From NCBI RefSeq assembly GCF_010111755.1, contig NC_088953.1:248001-312000 (forward strand): a stretch of DNA of 64,000 nt. Reading direction: 5' to 3'. Both the position numbers and the translations under genes were made by a program. Position 1 is the first letter of the stretch, and each line of letters opens with the position of its first letter. Shown here in pieces: positions 47,801-57,077 of this stretch. The notes beneath the pieces were generated by a model, which saw only the letters and a program-made list of their open reading frames with translations, searched no databases and was not told where the DNA came from. The DNA is from Nakaseomyces glabratus. Lineage: Eukaryota > Ascomycota > Saccharomycetes > Saccharomycetales > Saccharomycetaceae.

Positions 47801-48657
47801 AGCAATTTAATAAGGAAGTTTCTACACTTTTGAAAATATCCAAGAATTTGAAGGAATCTGAAGCAGAAAAGAAAGCAAATATAAAAGTTCATCAAAATGC
47901 AATAGAGAGAAAGAATATCAGTACTGAATTGATTAAGCTATCGTCCATCAAATGTCCAAATCTGGCGGAGCATTTCTTGCCTATCTATGAGAAGTATAAT
48001 TTGGGCAAAGAAATAAAAAACCTTTACCACTTGATGTCAGATCAAAACTTGAATCTATTACCCGACTATGAAAAGAGACTAACTGTTTTATACAAGACTG
48101 GATTCATTGATAAAAACCACAATGTATTATTAAAGGGACGTGTTGCTTGTGAAATCAATTCCGGATACGAGCTAGTGTTAACGGAGTTGATTCTAGACAA
48201 CTTTTTGGGTAATTTTGAACCGGAAGAAATAGTGGCCCTTCTTTCTGTATTTGTATATGAGGGAAGAACGAGAGAAGAAGAAATGCCTGTAATAACTCCA
48301 AGGTTGACAAAAGGTAAAGATAGAATCGAAGAAATTTATAAGAACATGCTGTCAGTATTTGAAGAAGAGCAGATACCACTAACTAAGGACGAGGCAGAAT
48401 TTCTGGAAAGAAAACGTTTCGCACTAGTTAATGTCGTATATGAGTGGGCAAGAGGTATGTCATTTAAAGAGATCATGGAAATAAGTCCGGAAGCTGAAGG
48501 TACCGTTGTCAGAGTAATCACTTGGCTAGATGAAATCTGCAGGGAAGTTAAAACGGCTTCTGTCATCATTGGTAACACTAACCTTCACTTAAAGATGACT
48601 AGGGCCCAAGAGCTTATTAAAAGAGATATCGTTTTTGCAGCAAGTTTATATTTATGA
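44806..48657 (+). CDS. SKI2: Ski2 RNA helicase of the cytoplasmic exosome
   Basis: A 1283-residue DExH helicase (S. cerevisiae Ski2: 1287). With Ski3 and Ski8 it feeds mRNA 3' to 5' into the cytoplasmic exosome for turnover, nonstop decay and antiviral defence. The N-terminal 320 residues bind Ski3/Ski8. Walker A is AHTSAGKT (349-356), DEVH is at 442-445, the SAT motif is in LLSATVPN, and motif VI is QMAGRAGRRG. An arch insertion carries an Arg-Gly-rich segment (about residues 556-590), which may contact RNA. The C-terminal helicase-associated domain ends VFAASLYL. It follows the BDF gene on the same strand, as in S. cerevisiae. Confidence 0.98.
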   Translation: MAFTDIEEAYTSLKEVIVSNDFDEEFLNLKAPEPKDIEKSVEEENQDIYNRFIKPTNALSWELLDLVQELPPMNFMGNKSLDVSNIAEDSYDYKKFISLPQPQCKTSYFFKRRGIEGKITDYKEQVSLKDIANANASNSLSLNRSINFHGNTVRGSTAQLPFTPGGVVMDAFKPDGKNNSSSTSTALKLLHKDEQGLFDIPEGFKRGIIPNVSESSYQEYDIQDMETLNEVDNESKIEEDYNKEILRTEEAVEKNTLDLINATSKKADPSLNDIDDLLPMGIDFGRTIMKSNKDTKMKEWAHVVDLNHKIENFSELIPNPARTWPFELDTFQKEAIYHLEQSDSVFVAAHTSAGKTVVAEYAIAMSKRNMTKTIYTSPIKALSNQKFRDFKETFEDVDIGLITGDVQINPEANCLIMTTEILRSMLYRGADLIRDVEFVIFDEVHYVNDQDRGVVWEEVIIMLPQHVKFILLSATVPNTYEFANWIGRTKQKNIYVISTPKRPVPLEINIWAKNELKPVINEKREFSDANFKKHKSLIDGKSAKELTSKNSTATNSRGGAATRGRGGSSRGNSARGGRGGRGGSRGAGAIGSNKSQFFRKGGPNKKTWPNLVDYLRKKELLPMVVFVFSKKRCEEYADWLDGINFCDAKERSQIHMFIEKSITRLKKEDRDLPQIQKIRSLLERGIAVHHGGLLPIVKELIEILFSKGFIKVLFATETFAMGLNLPTRTVVFSEIQKHDGNGLRDLTPGEFTQMAGRAGRRGLDTIGTVIVMAYTDPLPVTSFKEVTLGVPTKLESQFRLTYNMILNLLRIEALKVEEMIKYSFSENSKQTLQPEHERKINELKEKMDKIKLNEDCAYCSKDSEQLLDLIVRYQDVTSTMMTELAKTDVILKTLKVGRLVVYRDNEGFHKLGFIFRLNIRETMAIVLCVSKPNGLPNGKPNYLPYLASNPRYIQKNFQSFKSCSYVAENVPLEEIELVTAFTLRTSLNDLTKGDKAAQEQFNKEVSTLLKISKNLKESEAEKKANIKVHQNAIERKNISTELIKLSSIKCPNLAEHFLPIYEKYNLGKEIKNLYHLMSDQNLNLLPDYEKRLTVLYKTGFIDKNHNVLLKGRVACEINSGYELVLTELILDNFLGNFEPEEIVALLSVFVYEGRTREEEMPVITPRLTKGKDRIEEIYKNMLSVFEEEQIPLTKDEAEFLERKRFALVNVVYEWARGMSFKEIMEISPEAEGTVVRVITWLDEICREVKTASVIIGNTNLHLKMTRAQELIKRDIVFAASLYL

Positions 48658-48769
48658 AGCACCAACAATAAACTTCTGTCGACTGTTATTTTACATAATA
48701 TTATTGATCGTAATCAGTTAACCATTTATTCTATTCCTGATTATGGACTCCTACATAAGAACCGTTTTT

Positions 48770-48827
48770 AATCACGTGATGATTGTTATCTCATAATCAA
48801 ATTGCAAAAAATATTTTGCGATGAGCT
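48770..48827 (+). promoter_or_regulatory. AFG2 promoter: Cbf1-type box, RRPE-like and PAC elements
   Basis: ATCACGTGAT near 48772 is a Cbf1-type palindrome. AAAAAATATTTT (48806-48817) followed directly by GCGATGAGCT (48818-48827) is an RRPE-like/PAC pair about 135-155 bp ahead of the AFG2 ATG, as expected for a 60S biogenesis gene. Confidence 0.75.
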
Positions 48828-48961
48828 GTGTAGATCAGGTTTGAATGTTAGTAGTACATTCATACAAAATAATCACCATAATCCCTATATTTTAGATTCA
48901 CCATAATTTCGAAACACAGTTGTACCGCTAGAGACGTGAAGAACTAACGTAACTGAGAAAG

Positions 48962-51277
48962 ATGGCTCCCAAATCAGCATCTTCTGGATCTAAAAAGAAG
49001 TCATCGGCAACTTCAGATGAAATCAAGCAGCCCAAATTCAAACTACCGACAGAATATATTATCAGACCACTTCCAGCCAACTCTAATTCTAAAGAAAGTG
49101 GTACTATTACAGTAAATTCGAAGGTATTAAGTGCGTTAGAGATTTCATCAGGGTCTTTTTGTATCATCTCAAAATTCGGTGAAAACGGTATTGCTGCAAT
49201 TGCTAATCCTAGCAAGAACGAGAACCACCCCGCAAATGTCATTCTAGTATCTGATACTCTGCGTTCGGTATCCAACATCATTTTGGGTGATAGAGTTGAA
49301 ATTCAAAAACTTACCCAACAACCTGCTTATGCCAAATCAATAACAGTAGGCCCATTTGAAGAAGGGTTGGCCAATGAGAAAGTTAAGCTGGTTGAAAAGT
49401 TACTTGATGACTGTGGATTAATTATGCCAGGAATGAGATTCAATGAGATTGCTACAGATAATAATGAGAAGTTACATTTTGTTGTGACCGATGTTGATGA
49501 TGACGACCTACCAGACATTGGAAAACTATCATTAAATGCTGATGAATCCGAAACACTAGAGTTTATGTCAAAGCCAGTGCTCTTCAAGAAGGGATTGACA
49601 AAACTAAAGTTTACCGCTGATAAAAATGTATCAAAGAAATATTCTCTACCTCAATCATTATCTTATGATGCTGTAGGTGGTCTAAAATGTGAGATTGACC
49701 TGTTAAAAAAAGCCATCGACCTTCCTTTACATAGACCAGAAATATTTGCTGATTTTGGAATTTCCCCGCCTAAAGGTATATTAATGCATGGCCCGCCGGG
49801 TACAGGTAAAACAATGTTATTGCGCTGTGTCGCAAACGCATCTAATGCCCATGTTTTATCCATAGATGGCCCTTCAATTGTTTCAAAATATTTGGGTGAA
49901 ACTGAATCCAAACTACGTGAAATTTTTAATGAGGCTAAAAAATATCAACCTGCTATTATTTTCATCGATGAGATTGATTCCATTGCACCAAATAGAGCAA
50001 ACGATGATTCAGGTGAAGTTGAAAGTAGAGTTGTTGCAACTTTACTAACATTAATGGATGGAACCTCATCTTCAGGGAGAATAGCTGTAATTGCAGCAAC
50101 AAATAGACCCAATGCTGTTGATCCAGCATTAAGAAGACCAGGTAGATTTGACCAAGAGATTGAAATTGGTATTCCTGACGTTGATGCTAGATTTGATATA
50201 TTAAAGAAACAATTTGAGAAAATATCCACGGATAAACATACTCTTTCTGAAGGTGACATCAAATCGATAGCTTCGAAAACTCATGGTTACGTCGGTGCAG
50301 ATTTAACTGCTCTGTGTAGAGAATCGGTAATGAAAACTATTCAAAAGGCTTTAACAGAAAACTCTACTACGGATATGACAGAATTGAAAGTTGGTATCAC
50401 TGATGTAGAATCAGCAATGTTGGAGATACGGCCAAGTGCAATGAGAGAAATCTTTTTGGAGATGCCTAAGGTGTATTGGTCTGATATCGGTGGTCAGGAA
50501 GATCTAAAGAGAAAAATGAAAGAAATGATCCAGCTACCACTGGAGGCAGCAGATACATTTGCTGCCCTTGGCATCAAGGCGCCTAAGGGTATCTTGTTGT
50601 ATGGTCCTCCTGGTTGTTCGAAAACGTTGACTGCCAAAGCACTTGCGACAGAGTCTGGTGTCAACTTTTTAGCTGTTAAAGGACCAGAAATATTCAATAA
50701 ATATGTTGGTGAATCTGAAAGAGCCATAAGAGAAATTTTTAGAAAAGCTAGAGCTGCTTCTCCGAGTATCATATTTTTTGATGAAATAGATGCCTTATCC
50801 CCTGATAGAGATGGATCATCCACAAGTGCTGCCAATCATGTATTAACATCCCTTTTGAATGAAATAGATGGTGTAGAGGAACTCAATGGTGTTGTGATTG
50901 TTGCTGCTACGAATAGACCAGATGAGATAGACTCAGCATTACTTAGACCTGGGCGTTTGGATAGACACGTTTATGTCTCTCCTCCGGATTTCAATGCTAG
51001 ATTACAAATACTAAAGAAATGTACCAAAAATTTTGATTTAGACAATACTGATGAGTTGCTCAATGATCTAGCTACAAGAACAGAAGGATGTTCTGGTGCT
51101 GAAGTAGTGTTATTATGTCAAGAAGCTGGTTTAGCAGCCATCATGGATGATATTCACACTAAGAAGGTAGACGCAAATCATTTTGAAGTAGCTTTACAAG
51201 GGATATCTAAATGCATTACCCCAGAAATGCTAGAATATTATCAAGAATTTGCATCAAGAAGCGGAATAGCCTCATAA
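48962..51277 (+). CDS. AFG2: AAA-ATPase Afg2/Drg1 (60S maturation)
   Basis: A 771-residue Cdc48-like double AAA-ATPase (S. cerevisiae 780). Afg2/Drg1 strips Rlp24 and other shuttling factors from cytoplasmic pre-60S particles and is the target of diazaborine. The N-domain covers about 1-235. D1 has GPPGTGKT at 277-284 and [10 protein letters not shown]2 has GPPGCSKT at 548-555, where Gly of the canonical motif is replaced by Ser, as in Afg2 of S. cerevisiae, and IIFFDEIDA. Both second-region-of-homology blocks ([20 protein letters not shown] and [20 protein letters not shown]) are intact. It lies between SKI2 and VPS33 as in YLR396C-YLR398C. Confidence 0.97.
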   Translation: MAPKSASSGSKKKSSATSDEIKQPKFKLPTEYIIRPLPANSNSKESGTITVNSKVLSALEISSGSFCIISKFGENGIAAIANPSKNENHPANVILVSDTLRSVSNIILGDRVEIQKLTQQPAYAKSITVGPFEEGLANEKVKLVEKLLDDCGLIMPGMRFNEIATDNNEKLHFVVTDVDDDDLPDIGKLSLNADESETLEFMSKPVLFKKGLTKLKFTADKNVSKKYSLPQSLSYDAVGGLKCEIDLLKKAIDLPLHRPEIFADFGISPPKGILMHGPPGTGKTMLLRCVANASNAHVLSIDGPSIVSKYLGETESKLREIFNEAKKYQPAIIFIDEIDSIAPNRANDDSGEVESRVVATLLTLMDGTSSSGRIAVIAATNRPNAVDPALRRPGRFDQEIEIGIPDVDARFDILKKQFEKISTDKHTLSEGDIKSIASKTHGYVGADLTALCRESVMKTIQKALTENSTTDMTELKVGITDVESAMLEIRPSAMREIFLEMPKVYWSDIGGQEDLKRKMKEMIQLPLEAADTFAALGIKAPKGILLYGPPGCSKTLTAKALATESGVNFLAVKGPEIFNKYVGESERAIREIFRKARAASPSIIFFDEIDALSPDRDGSSTSAANHVLTSLLNEIDGVEELNGVVIVAATNRPDEIDSALLRPGRLDRHVYVSPPDFNARLQILKKCTKNFDLDNTDELLNDLATRTEGCSGAEVVLLCQEAGLAAIMDDIHTKKVDANHFEVALQGISKCITPEMLEYYQEFASRSGIAS

Positions 51278-51543
51278 CATGTAGGTTGATTAACATATAT
51301 AGTATTGACTAGTATTATGTATTTGTACTATATCACGAAATAGATAAAGGGAATACGCATAGTGATTTTTGAATTTGACATATAACTATTATAAATAACC
51401 AACCCATCAAATAGGTCCTGATTGTGCGAATACATTTTCTATCCAGAATAAGTATCACTTTGTATTGTCATTAGTGGTTAGCATCCGTGGTTAGCAACAG
51501 GTATTTGATTGAAGTATGAGAATTTGAATTAGGTTTATAGAAC

Positions 51544-53577
51544 ATGTCTACCAATTGGAATACTTGGAAATTGAAAAGAATAAGTGCAAGTAATATATGT
51601 CAAGCATTCAAAGAAGTCACCGATAATGACACTGTACTGCTCATCCAGTCTGAATTGTTCAATTACATAAATCATGTAATAACATTTTCTGATTTGATTA
51701 AGGACACGCCGGTTAGGAAAATTTTACGAGTCGATAATAATACAACAAATGATTTAAGGAGCATATTAGGGTCAATGCCCCATATCGAAATTATTTTATT
51801 GATAGATATTAGAGCATCTTTAAAAATTCCTTTTGAGATAAGAAATTTCCTGAAAGAATTCAAAGACCTGCCTGTTACCATTGTTTATTGCTCTTGGCAA
51901 ACTGAAATAACGGATGCATTGATAGAAAAGAAAGATACGGTGTTTTTGGAGTCATATCAATTGAACAATGTAAGACATCTCATTAATCATCAGTTAGCAA
52001 TTACTGATAGGAAAATAAAACTTAAGAAATGTACGTTATATCCATTCCCCACACTTGATGATGATGTTTTGTCCTTAGATATATTATATTCAGCAGACAA
52101 TGAAAATAGATATGTTCCATACCTGCAATCTATTGAAAATGCATCCAGAGATGTCATGATAGATAACATATCAAATTGCATCTTGTCTCTTCTCAAGGAA
52201 CATAAGTCAATAGTTACCAATTTTGTTGGAGTAGGAAACGAAGCACAACTACTAGGTCAACTGCTGAAAAGTAGAATTGATAGAGATATTGATGAAAAGC
52301 AAGCTTTCATAAGAGAAGGGTTATTTGGGGATAAATTTCCTAGTGGACTGGAAACTGATTTGATTGTGTTTGATAGATCAATGGATCCAATTACTCCTCT
52401 TCTGACAGAGCTCACTTATGCAGGTATGGTTAACACATTATTTGACGGATATCTAGATATTGAAATTGATGAAGAAAAGGTTCATTTTGATTATCAGAAA
52501 GACGACTTTTGGGATGAAATGAAATTTATGAATTTTGGGTCAATTGGGCCCCGATTGAATCAGAGTGCAAAACAGTTACAAAAGAAATACGACGACAGGC
52601 ATAATGCTGAGAGTTTAGGGGAAATAAAGAACTTTGTGGACTCATTAGGTCATCTGCAGGAGACTCAGAGATATTTGAAGCAACACACCATTACTTCTAC
52701 AAAAATTTTGAATGAAGTTGAAAACAACGAAGCCTTGCAATTCAACCGAATTATTGAATTTGAACAAGACGTATTATCCGATAATCTTGACCACAAAGCT
52801 TGTAATGATTTCATACAGGATCTAATCTTTGAGGGAGATGTTGCGTCGGATTTAATTATTCGCTTAATTAGTTTGGTGTCTATATGCAAATGTGGTCTAC
52901 GAGAAAAGGACTTTTTATCGATTAAGAAATCCATGGTAGATAGATTTGGCATAAATATATTATTTGACATCGAGAGGTTAACAGAAGCAGGTATTCTTGT
53001 TACTAAAAATACAATTACGAAAAACAAAAAAGCTGGTACAACAGAGGATCTAAGAGCACCCTATGGTAGGAATGTGTCCAATACTATTATTAAGGAATAC
53101 AGGAGCATTGCAAAATGGTTTGCAACGCTTCCAGTAGGTTCAAATGATGATGCCCAAGATATATCAAATCCTAAAGAACCTGATTTTGCATTTTGCGGTG
53201 TTGTGCCCTTGAGTATGAGAATAATACAAGCATTTTATGATCGCTCGATATTGTCAAAAACATATAATGCACAGCAACCATATATAATATCTAAGGAACC
53301 GAAAGTGACAAAACTAGAAACTCTATTCTCCCAAGTCTATTGTAACTCAAAGCATATCAGTTCTGAGCGGTGGGTTCCCGAACCTAAGGTCAACAAACTA
53401 CCAAATACGACGGGTAAGAAAGATAATGACGACCACCCAGATATAGCTATAATTGTATTCTTGGGAGGAGTAACAATTGGCGAATTGGCAACACTAAAAC
53501 ACTTAAAGGGTAAATTAAGAGATAAGGGAATCAAGAAGCGCTTTCTCATTATTACAGACGGCATTTTAAAGAAATAG
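51544..53577 (+). CDS. VPS33: Vps33 Sec1/Munc18 protein of HOPS/CORVET
   Basis: A 677-residue SM-family protein (S. cerevisiae 691). Vps33 is the SNARE-binding subunit of the HOPS and CORVET tethers and templates vacuolar SNARE assembly. Family features visible are FDRSMDPITPLLTELTYAGM (about residues 277-296), typical of the SM fold, and the C-terminal DIAIIVFLGGVTIGELATL, which is the conserved final beta-strand/helix with the GG-x-T motif. No membrane segment is seen. It follows AFG2 on the same strand with 266 bp between, as in the S. cerevisiae order. Confidence 0.95.
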   Translation: MSTNWNTWKLKRISASNICQAFKEVTDNDTVLLIQSELFNYINHVITFSDLIKDTPVRKILRVDNNTTNDLRSILGSMPHIEIILLIDIRASLKIPFEIRNFLKEFKDLPVTIVYCSWQTEITDALIEKKDTVFLESYQLNNVRHLINHQLAITDRKIKLKKCTLYPFPTLDDDVLSLDILYSADNENRYVPYLQSIENASRDVMIDNISNCILSLLKEHKSIVTNFVGVGNEAQLLGQLLKSRIDRDIDEKQAFIREGLFGDKFPSGLETDLIVFDRSMDPITPLLTELTYAGMVNTLFDGYLDIEIDEEKVHFDYQKDDFWDEMKFMNFGSIGPRLNQSAKQLQKKYDDRHNAESLGEIKNFVDSLGHLQETQRYLKQHTITSTKILNEVENNEALQFNRIIEFEQDVLSDNLDHKACNDFIQDLIFEGDVASDLIIRLISLVSICKCGLREKDFLSIKKSMVDRFGINILFDIERLTEAGILVTKNTITKNKKAGTTEDLRAPYGRNVSNTIIKEYRSIAKWFATLPVGSNDDAQDISNPKEPDFAFCGVVPLSMRIIQAFYDRSILSKTYNAQQPYIISKEPKVTKLETLFSQVYCNSKHISSERWVPEPKVNKLPNTTGKKDNDDHPDIAIIVFLGGVTIGELATLKHLKGKLRDKGIKKRFLIITDGILKK

Positions 53578-53580
53578 ATA

Positions 53581-53620
53581 GTAAAACTAGTGGAAACTAG
53601 TGGAAACTAGTGGAAACTAG
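53581..53620. repeat. TGGAAACTAG 10-bp tandem repeat after VPS33
   Basis: Three exact 10-bp units and one partial unit begin four bases after the VPS33 stop codon, so they fall in its 3' UTR. Confidence 0.92.
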
Positions 53621-54259
53621 CCCCGATATTTGAGCAAAGACTATGTAGCATTACTCTGTAACACATACCAATAGAGTATATAGATAACCAAGGCATTTAC
53701 GAGGCATATATTACGAATAATCACATGCTTAAAGGAAATTTTTGCATTATAGACGATCCAATCAACTATGAGGATGGTGTCTTGCATTTCTCTCGAGGCC
53801 TCATCTCGAGTTTCTTAGCTATTGAACTGGTCTAGCATAGTAACTCTGTTGCATCTCTTGTGGAGTGAACCTCGACCTGACTATTCGAAGAATCATTAGA
53901 AGAACGGAACAATCGGTTTTGTCTATTTGGTCTCCCTTTCTTCTGGCAGCTTTACAATGGGTTCTCTCTAAACCTGTGTGAGCAAGCAAAACAGGATTCT
54001 CGCAGCTTTTATTGCAACAACGAATAATATCAAAGTGTTGTCATTTCCTGTTAGGAAAAAACATTGAATTTTTCGGAAGGGCTATATAAGATAGCAGCCC
54101 CATAGTGTAGTTAGATAATACAACTTTCAAGTTCATCATCCATTATTCATTCAGTTGTGATTAATAGAACTCCAGAAAAGAATATTTGATTGTCAACCCT
54201 TTAGTTCAAAACACTAACCACATCACATCAAAAGCAAACAATACATAATAGCCACAGTC
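53621..54259. other. COX8 upstream region
   Basis: A 640-bp region with CCAATCA at 53758-53764 (a possible Hap2/3/4/5 site, far from the start), short CTCGAG palindromes near 53793-53810, and a TATATAAG near 54083 that is probably the COX8 TATA box. No gene was found. Confidence 0.45.
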
Positions 54260-54481
54260 ATGTTCAGCCAACAGGTAATGAGATTGTCCACAAGAAGAGC
54301 CTTTTCTGCTTCTTCCATAGCTCGTGTACACTTTAAGGAAGGTGTATACAGCAATCTACCATTTAAGATTCACAACAGAAAGATCCCATTCGCTCTAGTG
54401 CATTTCGGTTTCTTCGGTGTCGGTTTCGCTGTTCCATTTATTGCATGTTACGTCCAAATGAAGAAAGCTGGTAACATTTAA
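54260..54481 (+). CDS. COX8: Cytochrome c oxidase subunit VIII
   Basis: A 73-residue precursor (S. cerevisiae Cox8: 78) of a small nuclear-encoded subunit of complex IV in the inner mitochondrial membrane. Residues 1-26 form a Arg/Ser-rich presequence (MRLSTRRAFSASS) without acids. The mature part begins about VHFKEGVYSNLPF and has one membrane helix (about 44-64) with FGFFGVGFAVPF. The C terminus is KKAGNI. It lies between VPS33 and ZIP3 as in YLR394-YLR396. It is short but well supported. Confidence 0.95.
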   Translation: MFSQQVMRLSTRRAFSASSIARVHFKEGVYSNLPFKIHNRKIPFALVHFGFFGVGFAVPFIACYVQMKKAGNI

Positions 54482-54690
54482 GCTAGTAGCTAATCAAGAG
54501 AGTATCTTTTTTCTTCAACGTGTTATAATCCTTTTTGTTTTTGCGAGGGGAAAGTCTATTTATATACCGACGATTTTTCATGTATTCTGATGTCAAAGCA
54601 AGCCCTTCATTCTTAGTGATGATATATAATTTCACCAATTCTTTCTATATTCATATTTAATAAACTTCGAAAATACATTATTACTTCTTT

Positions 54691-55743
54691 TTATCTTCCG
54701 TTTTTATTGCTTGATGGAACTCGCCGTAACATTTCGAAGTTACTTTGTTTACTTGATTTCGGTTGTTGCTGTGAATTTGCTCGGCGCCTGTTCAATAGCA
54801 TTGTAGAATTAGGGTGATTGTAGGTTCCTAAGTATGATCTATGAGTCGCCATCTGAGTATTAGATTTTTCTAAATTTGATGTTGAAACCGTGTTATTTCT
54901 TTTCAACATAGTTAATTTATTGAGTACTTGTGGCATAATTTGATTGCTAGGTTGTGAATCTTTAGTCATGATATTAGAGCTTGGGCTTCTATGTATGTTG
55001 GTTTTGAATTTTAATTGGTTGTTGTTTACTGAAGAGGTTGTTGTTTGATTTGAAATTAATTGTGTCGACTCTGCCATGGCAAATATGCCCGGTGTAATTG
55101 ACATTTTATGTGAACTGCTTTCAGCAGAAATATTATTTGGCGCAACTTTTGGGGTAATTTTCCTCAACCCTGTATTATTCTTCAATTTTTGAATAAAATT
55201 CTGATCTTCTTCCTGATCAGTATTTTCGATAGTCAAGTCGACTGTCTGTGGGAGAGATCTCTTGGTATGAGTCCAGTTATCCTTAGATTTCTTGATACCA
55301 TAATTGCCTTCCTTCAGAAGTGATTCCAATTCGTCTATTCTTCTTTTTAATCTCGGAATATTATCCAACTCTTGTTTAGCTTTGTAAAGCAATTGCTGTT
55401 GCCTGTTGCATTTCTCCTTCAGAGTAATACTGATCTTCTGGTAATAGTTACACTGATCGAGAAGACCTACATATTGAAATTGGCATACATTGTACATGTT
55501 CTCAACTAAACCAGAAATAGGTTGGAAGTATGCATCCACTTCATTAGGTAGTGGTTTGTCATTGGTCAACCGAAGACAAGATATATCTCGTGTACCGCAG
55601 ACACCACACACTTTCGTGGGCGTCAAATGAGCCTGACATAGTAAATGGGCACACGACGTCAACCAGAGTGGATCCTCCACTGAGTGTCTTCGGTGGCATA
55701 CCCCATAGTGAACAAAAGGCTGGCTAAATTGATTCTCAGGCAT
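54691..55743 (-). CDS. CST9: Zip3/Cst9-like SUMO E3 ligase of the synaptonemal complex
   Basis: A 350-residue meiotic RING protein that marks crossover sites and promotes Zip1 assembly by SUMO ligation. An N-terminal RING-like set of Cys/His (C16, H20, C31, H33, C36, H39, C46, C49) is followed by a coiled coil (about 88-146). A Ser/Asn-rich tail has a hydrophobic DLTIENTD-like SUMO-interacting candidate (VDLTIENTD, near 168-176). It is shorter than the S. cerevisiae protein (482), mainly in the tail. Position between COX8 and ATP10 equals YLR394W. A URS1-like site lies upstream. Confidence 0.88.
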   Translation of the reverse strand: MPENQFSQPFVHYGVCHRRHSVEDPLWLTSCAHLLCQAHLTPTKVCGVCGTRDISCLRLTNDKPLPNEVDAYFQPISGLVENMYNVCQFQYVGLLDQCNYYQKISITLKEKCNRQQQLLYKAKQELDNIPRLKRRIDELESLLKEGNYGIKKSKDNWTHTKRSLPQTVDLTIENTDQEEDQNFIQKLKNNTGLRKITPKVAPNNISAESSSHKMSITPGIFAMAESTQLISNQTTTSSVNNNQLKFKTNIHRSPSSNIMTKDSQPSNQIMPQVLNKLTMLKRNNTVSTSNLEKSNTQMATHRSYLGTYNHPNSTMLLNRRRANSQQQPKSSKQSNFEMLRRVPSSNKNGR

Positions 55744-55880
55744 TTGAAATCACTAGCTTCAAATAAAATATGCCAATTAAGCCCGTACTTGAGTTGTAAA
55801 GCACCAACAAAAGAAATTGGTAGCAGCAGTATCCAATAATGCAATGCAAATATATTTGTGTAAGTATTGTAGCGGATGAC

Positions 55881-55910
55881 TAGGTCCGTTTGGGACCGTT
55901 AGGGACCGTT
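55881..55910. repeat. Ten-bp repeat (NNGGNCCGTT) upstream of ZIP3
   Basis: Three contiguous 10-bp units ending CCGTT (TAGGTCCGTT, TGGGACCGTT, AGGGACCGTT), about 140-170 bp ahead of the ZIP3 start codon. Confidence 0.85.
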
Positions 55911-55935
55911 ACACTATAGACTACCGTTTTCAAAC

Positions 55936-55945
55936 TCGGCGGCAA
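55936..55945. promoter_or_regulatory. URS1-like Ume6 site of ZIP3/CST9
   Basis: TCGGCGGCAA matches URS1 (TCGGCGGCTA) at nine of ten positions including the GGCGGC core, about 195 bp upstream of the ZIP3 ATG. Ume6 bound here would silence the gene in mitotic cells and switch it on early in meiosis. Confidence 0.65.
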
Positions 55946-56255
55946 GCCTTTTGCTGAAAAAATAGTAATAATTATCAGTAATTTGTCTAATGGCGGATAT
56001 TAAAGTGAGAATATAATAGAGATTTGGTAGTTCCTGTTATATTTTCGATGCTCAGGCTGTCTATTATAGTACTGATGACATTTTGGTGCTATTTCCAGTG
56101 GCTTAATGATCATGATGCCATGCAAAAGCTATTATGTTTTAGCTACCATAATCATACCAGCTTGAACGGAATATGATGGATGCGGGCTAAAGTGGTGAAT
56201 ATATATTTTGCATTATGTCGTATATACATGCGATTTTGATCTATCTACAGAGTGG
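55946..56255. other. Rest of the ZIP3 upstream / ATP10 downstream region
   Basis: About 310 bp of AT-rich sequence following the URS1-like site toward the ATP10 stop codon. I see no gene, repeat or further strong site. Confidence 0.4.
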
Positions 56256-57077
56256 TTACTTTTTCTCTTTGGATAACTGACCTACAACCTTCCATAGTTT
56301 GTTGAATTCGTCAGCTGATGCGGGTCCACAGGCCATGAACCTGATCTTAAGATTGGGGTCAACGACAAAGATGTATCCAGAGTATACATTGTTGATCAGC
56401 AGCCTTTCACGCATGAGGAACGGTATCTGTTCTCTGTGGCAGAGCCAGTAATTGTCATGGCGCTGCACTGGAACAGTTGACTTCAAATTGTTAAGGGACA
56501 ACTTAAACAGCCATGATTTCAGTTTGTTCTCGAGGAAGTTTATATCGATCACTTGGCAACTTTGGTTCTCATAATTGTCAATGCCGAGTTCTGTATTTTT
56601 GATATACTCCCGACTTATTTTATCGCCAACCTGAGTGGAAAACACACGGATCACGCTGGTCTTACCTCGCAACACATCCTCAACGTTGCCATGATCTTCA
56701 CTGCTTAGAGTACGACCAGAGAGGTGTGGGAAATACAAGGCTTTGTCTGCTTTCCAGTATGATTCAGGAGATAGAAACAATTTACCGTTGGTCTTGCGGA
56801 AAGTTGCCATTTCATACATGCCCGATTTCGCAAACTCTATCTCCAGTTCTTTTATTCTTTCTTCTGTTTTGGCTCCATCAAACAGGTCTAACCATGAATT
56901 ACCCTCAGAGTACTTGATATTGGGTCTAGGTGGTACATTCAAACCTACGGGCTTCAGCAATTGCTTTACTACATGCTCTTTCGGACTTGCGTTCATTACA
57001 GGTTTTAGAAATCTAGCAAGAAATGCCCGATTGCATGATGTACTGAACTTAGTACATTGCTGGAAAACGACTCTCAT
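56256..57077 (-). CDS. ATP10: ATP synthase assembly factor Atp10
   Basis: A 273-residue mitochondrial inner-membrane protein (S. cerevisiae 279) that binds Atp6 and is needed for Fo assembly. The N terminus (about 1-40) is rich in Arg/Ser/Ala and lacks acids, fitting a mitochondrial presequence. The family blocks FPHLSGRTL, TSVIRVFSTQVGD and YSGYIFVVDPNLKIRFMACG are present. It lies between ZIP3 and ART10, the YLR393W position, and is divergent from ART10. Confidence 0.94.
   Translation of the reverse strand: MRVVFQQCTKFSTSCNRAFLARFLKPVMNASPKEHVVKQLLKPVGLNVPPRPNIKYSEGNSWLDLFDGAKTEERIKELEIEFAKSGMYEMATFRKTNGKLFLSPESYWKADKALYFPHLSGRTLSSEDHGNVEDVLRGKTSVIRVFSTQVGDKISREYIKNTELGIDNYENQSCQVIDINFLENKLKSWLFKLSLNNLKSTVPVQRHDNYWLCHREQIPFLMRERLLINNVYSGYIFVVDPNLKIRFMACGPASADEFNKLWKVVGQLSKEKK

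Noticed and set aside
48772..48827. Centromere (CACGTG followed by AT-rich DNA)
   Set aside because: The CDEI-like CACGTG is present but no CDEIII (CCGAA core) follows at 80-90 bp, and the following AT-rich stretch is short and ends in a PAC element of AFG2.
54615..54690. Box C/D snoRNA (GTGATGATA after COX8)
   Set aside because: A C-box-like sequence is present but no D box (CTGA) with a closing stem follows within 60-120 bases.
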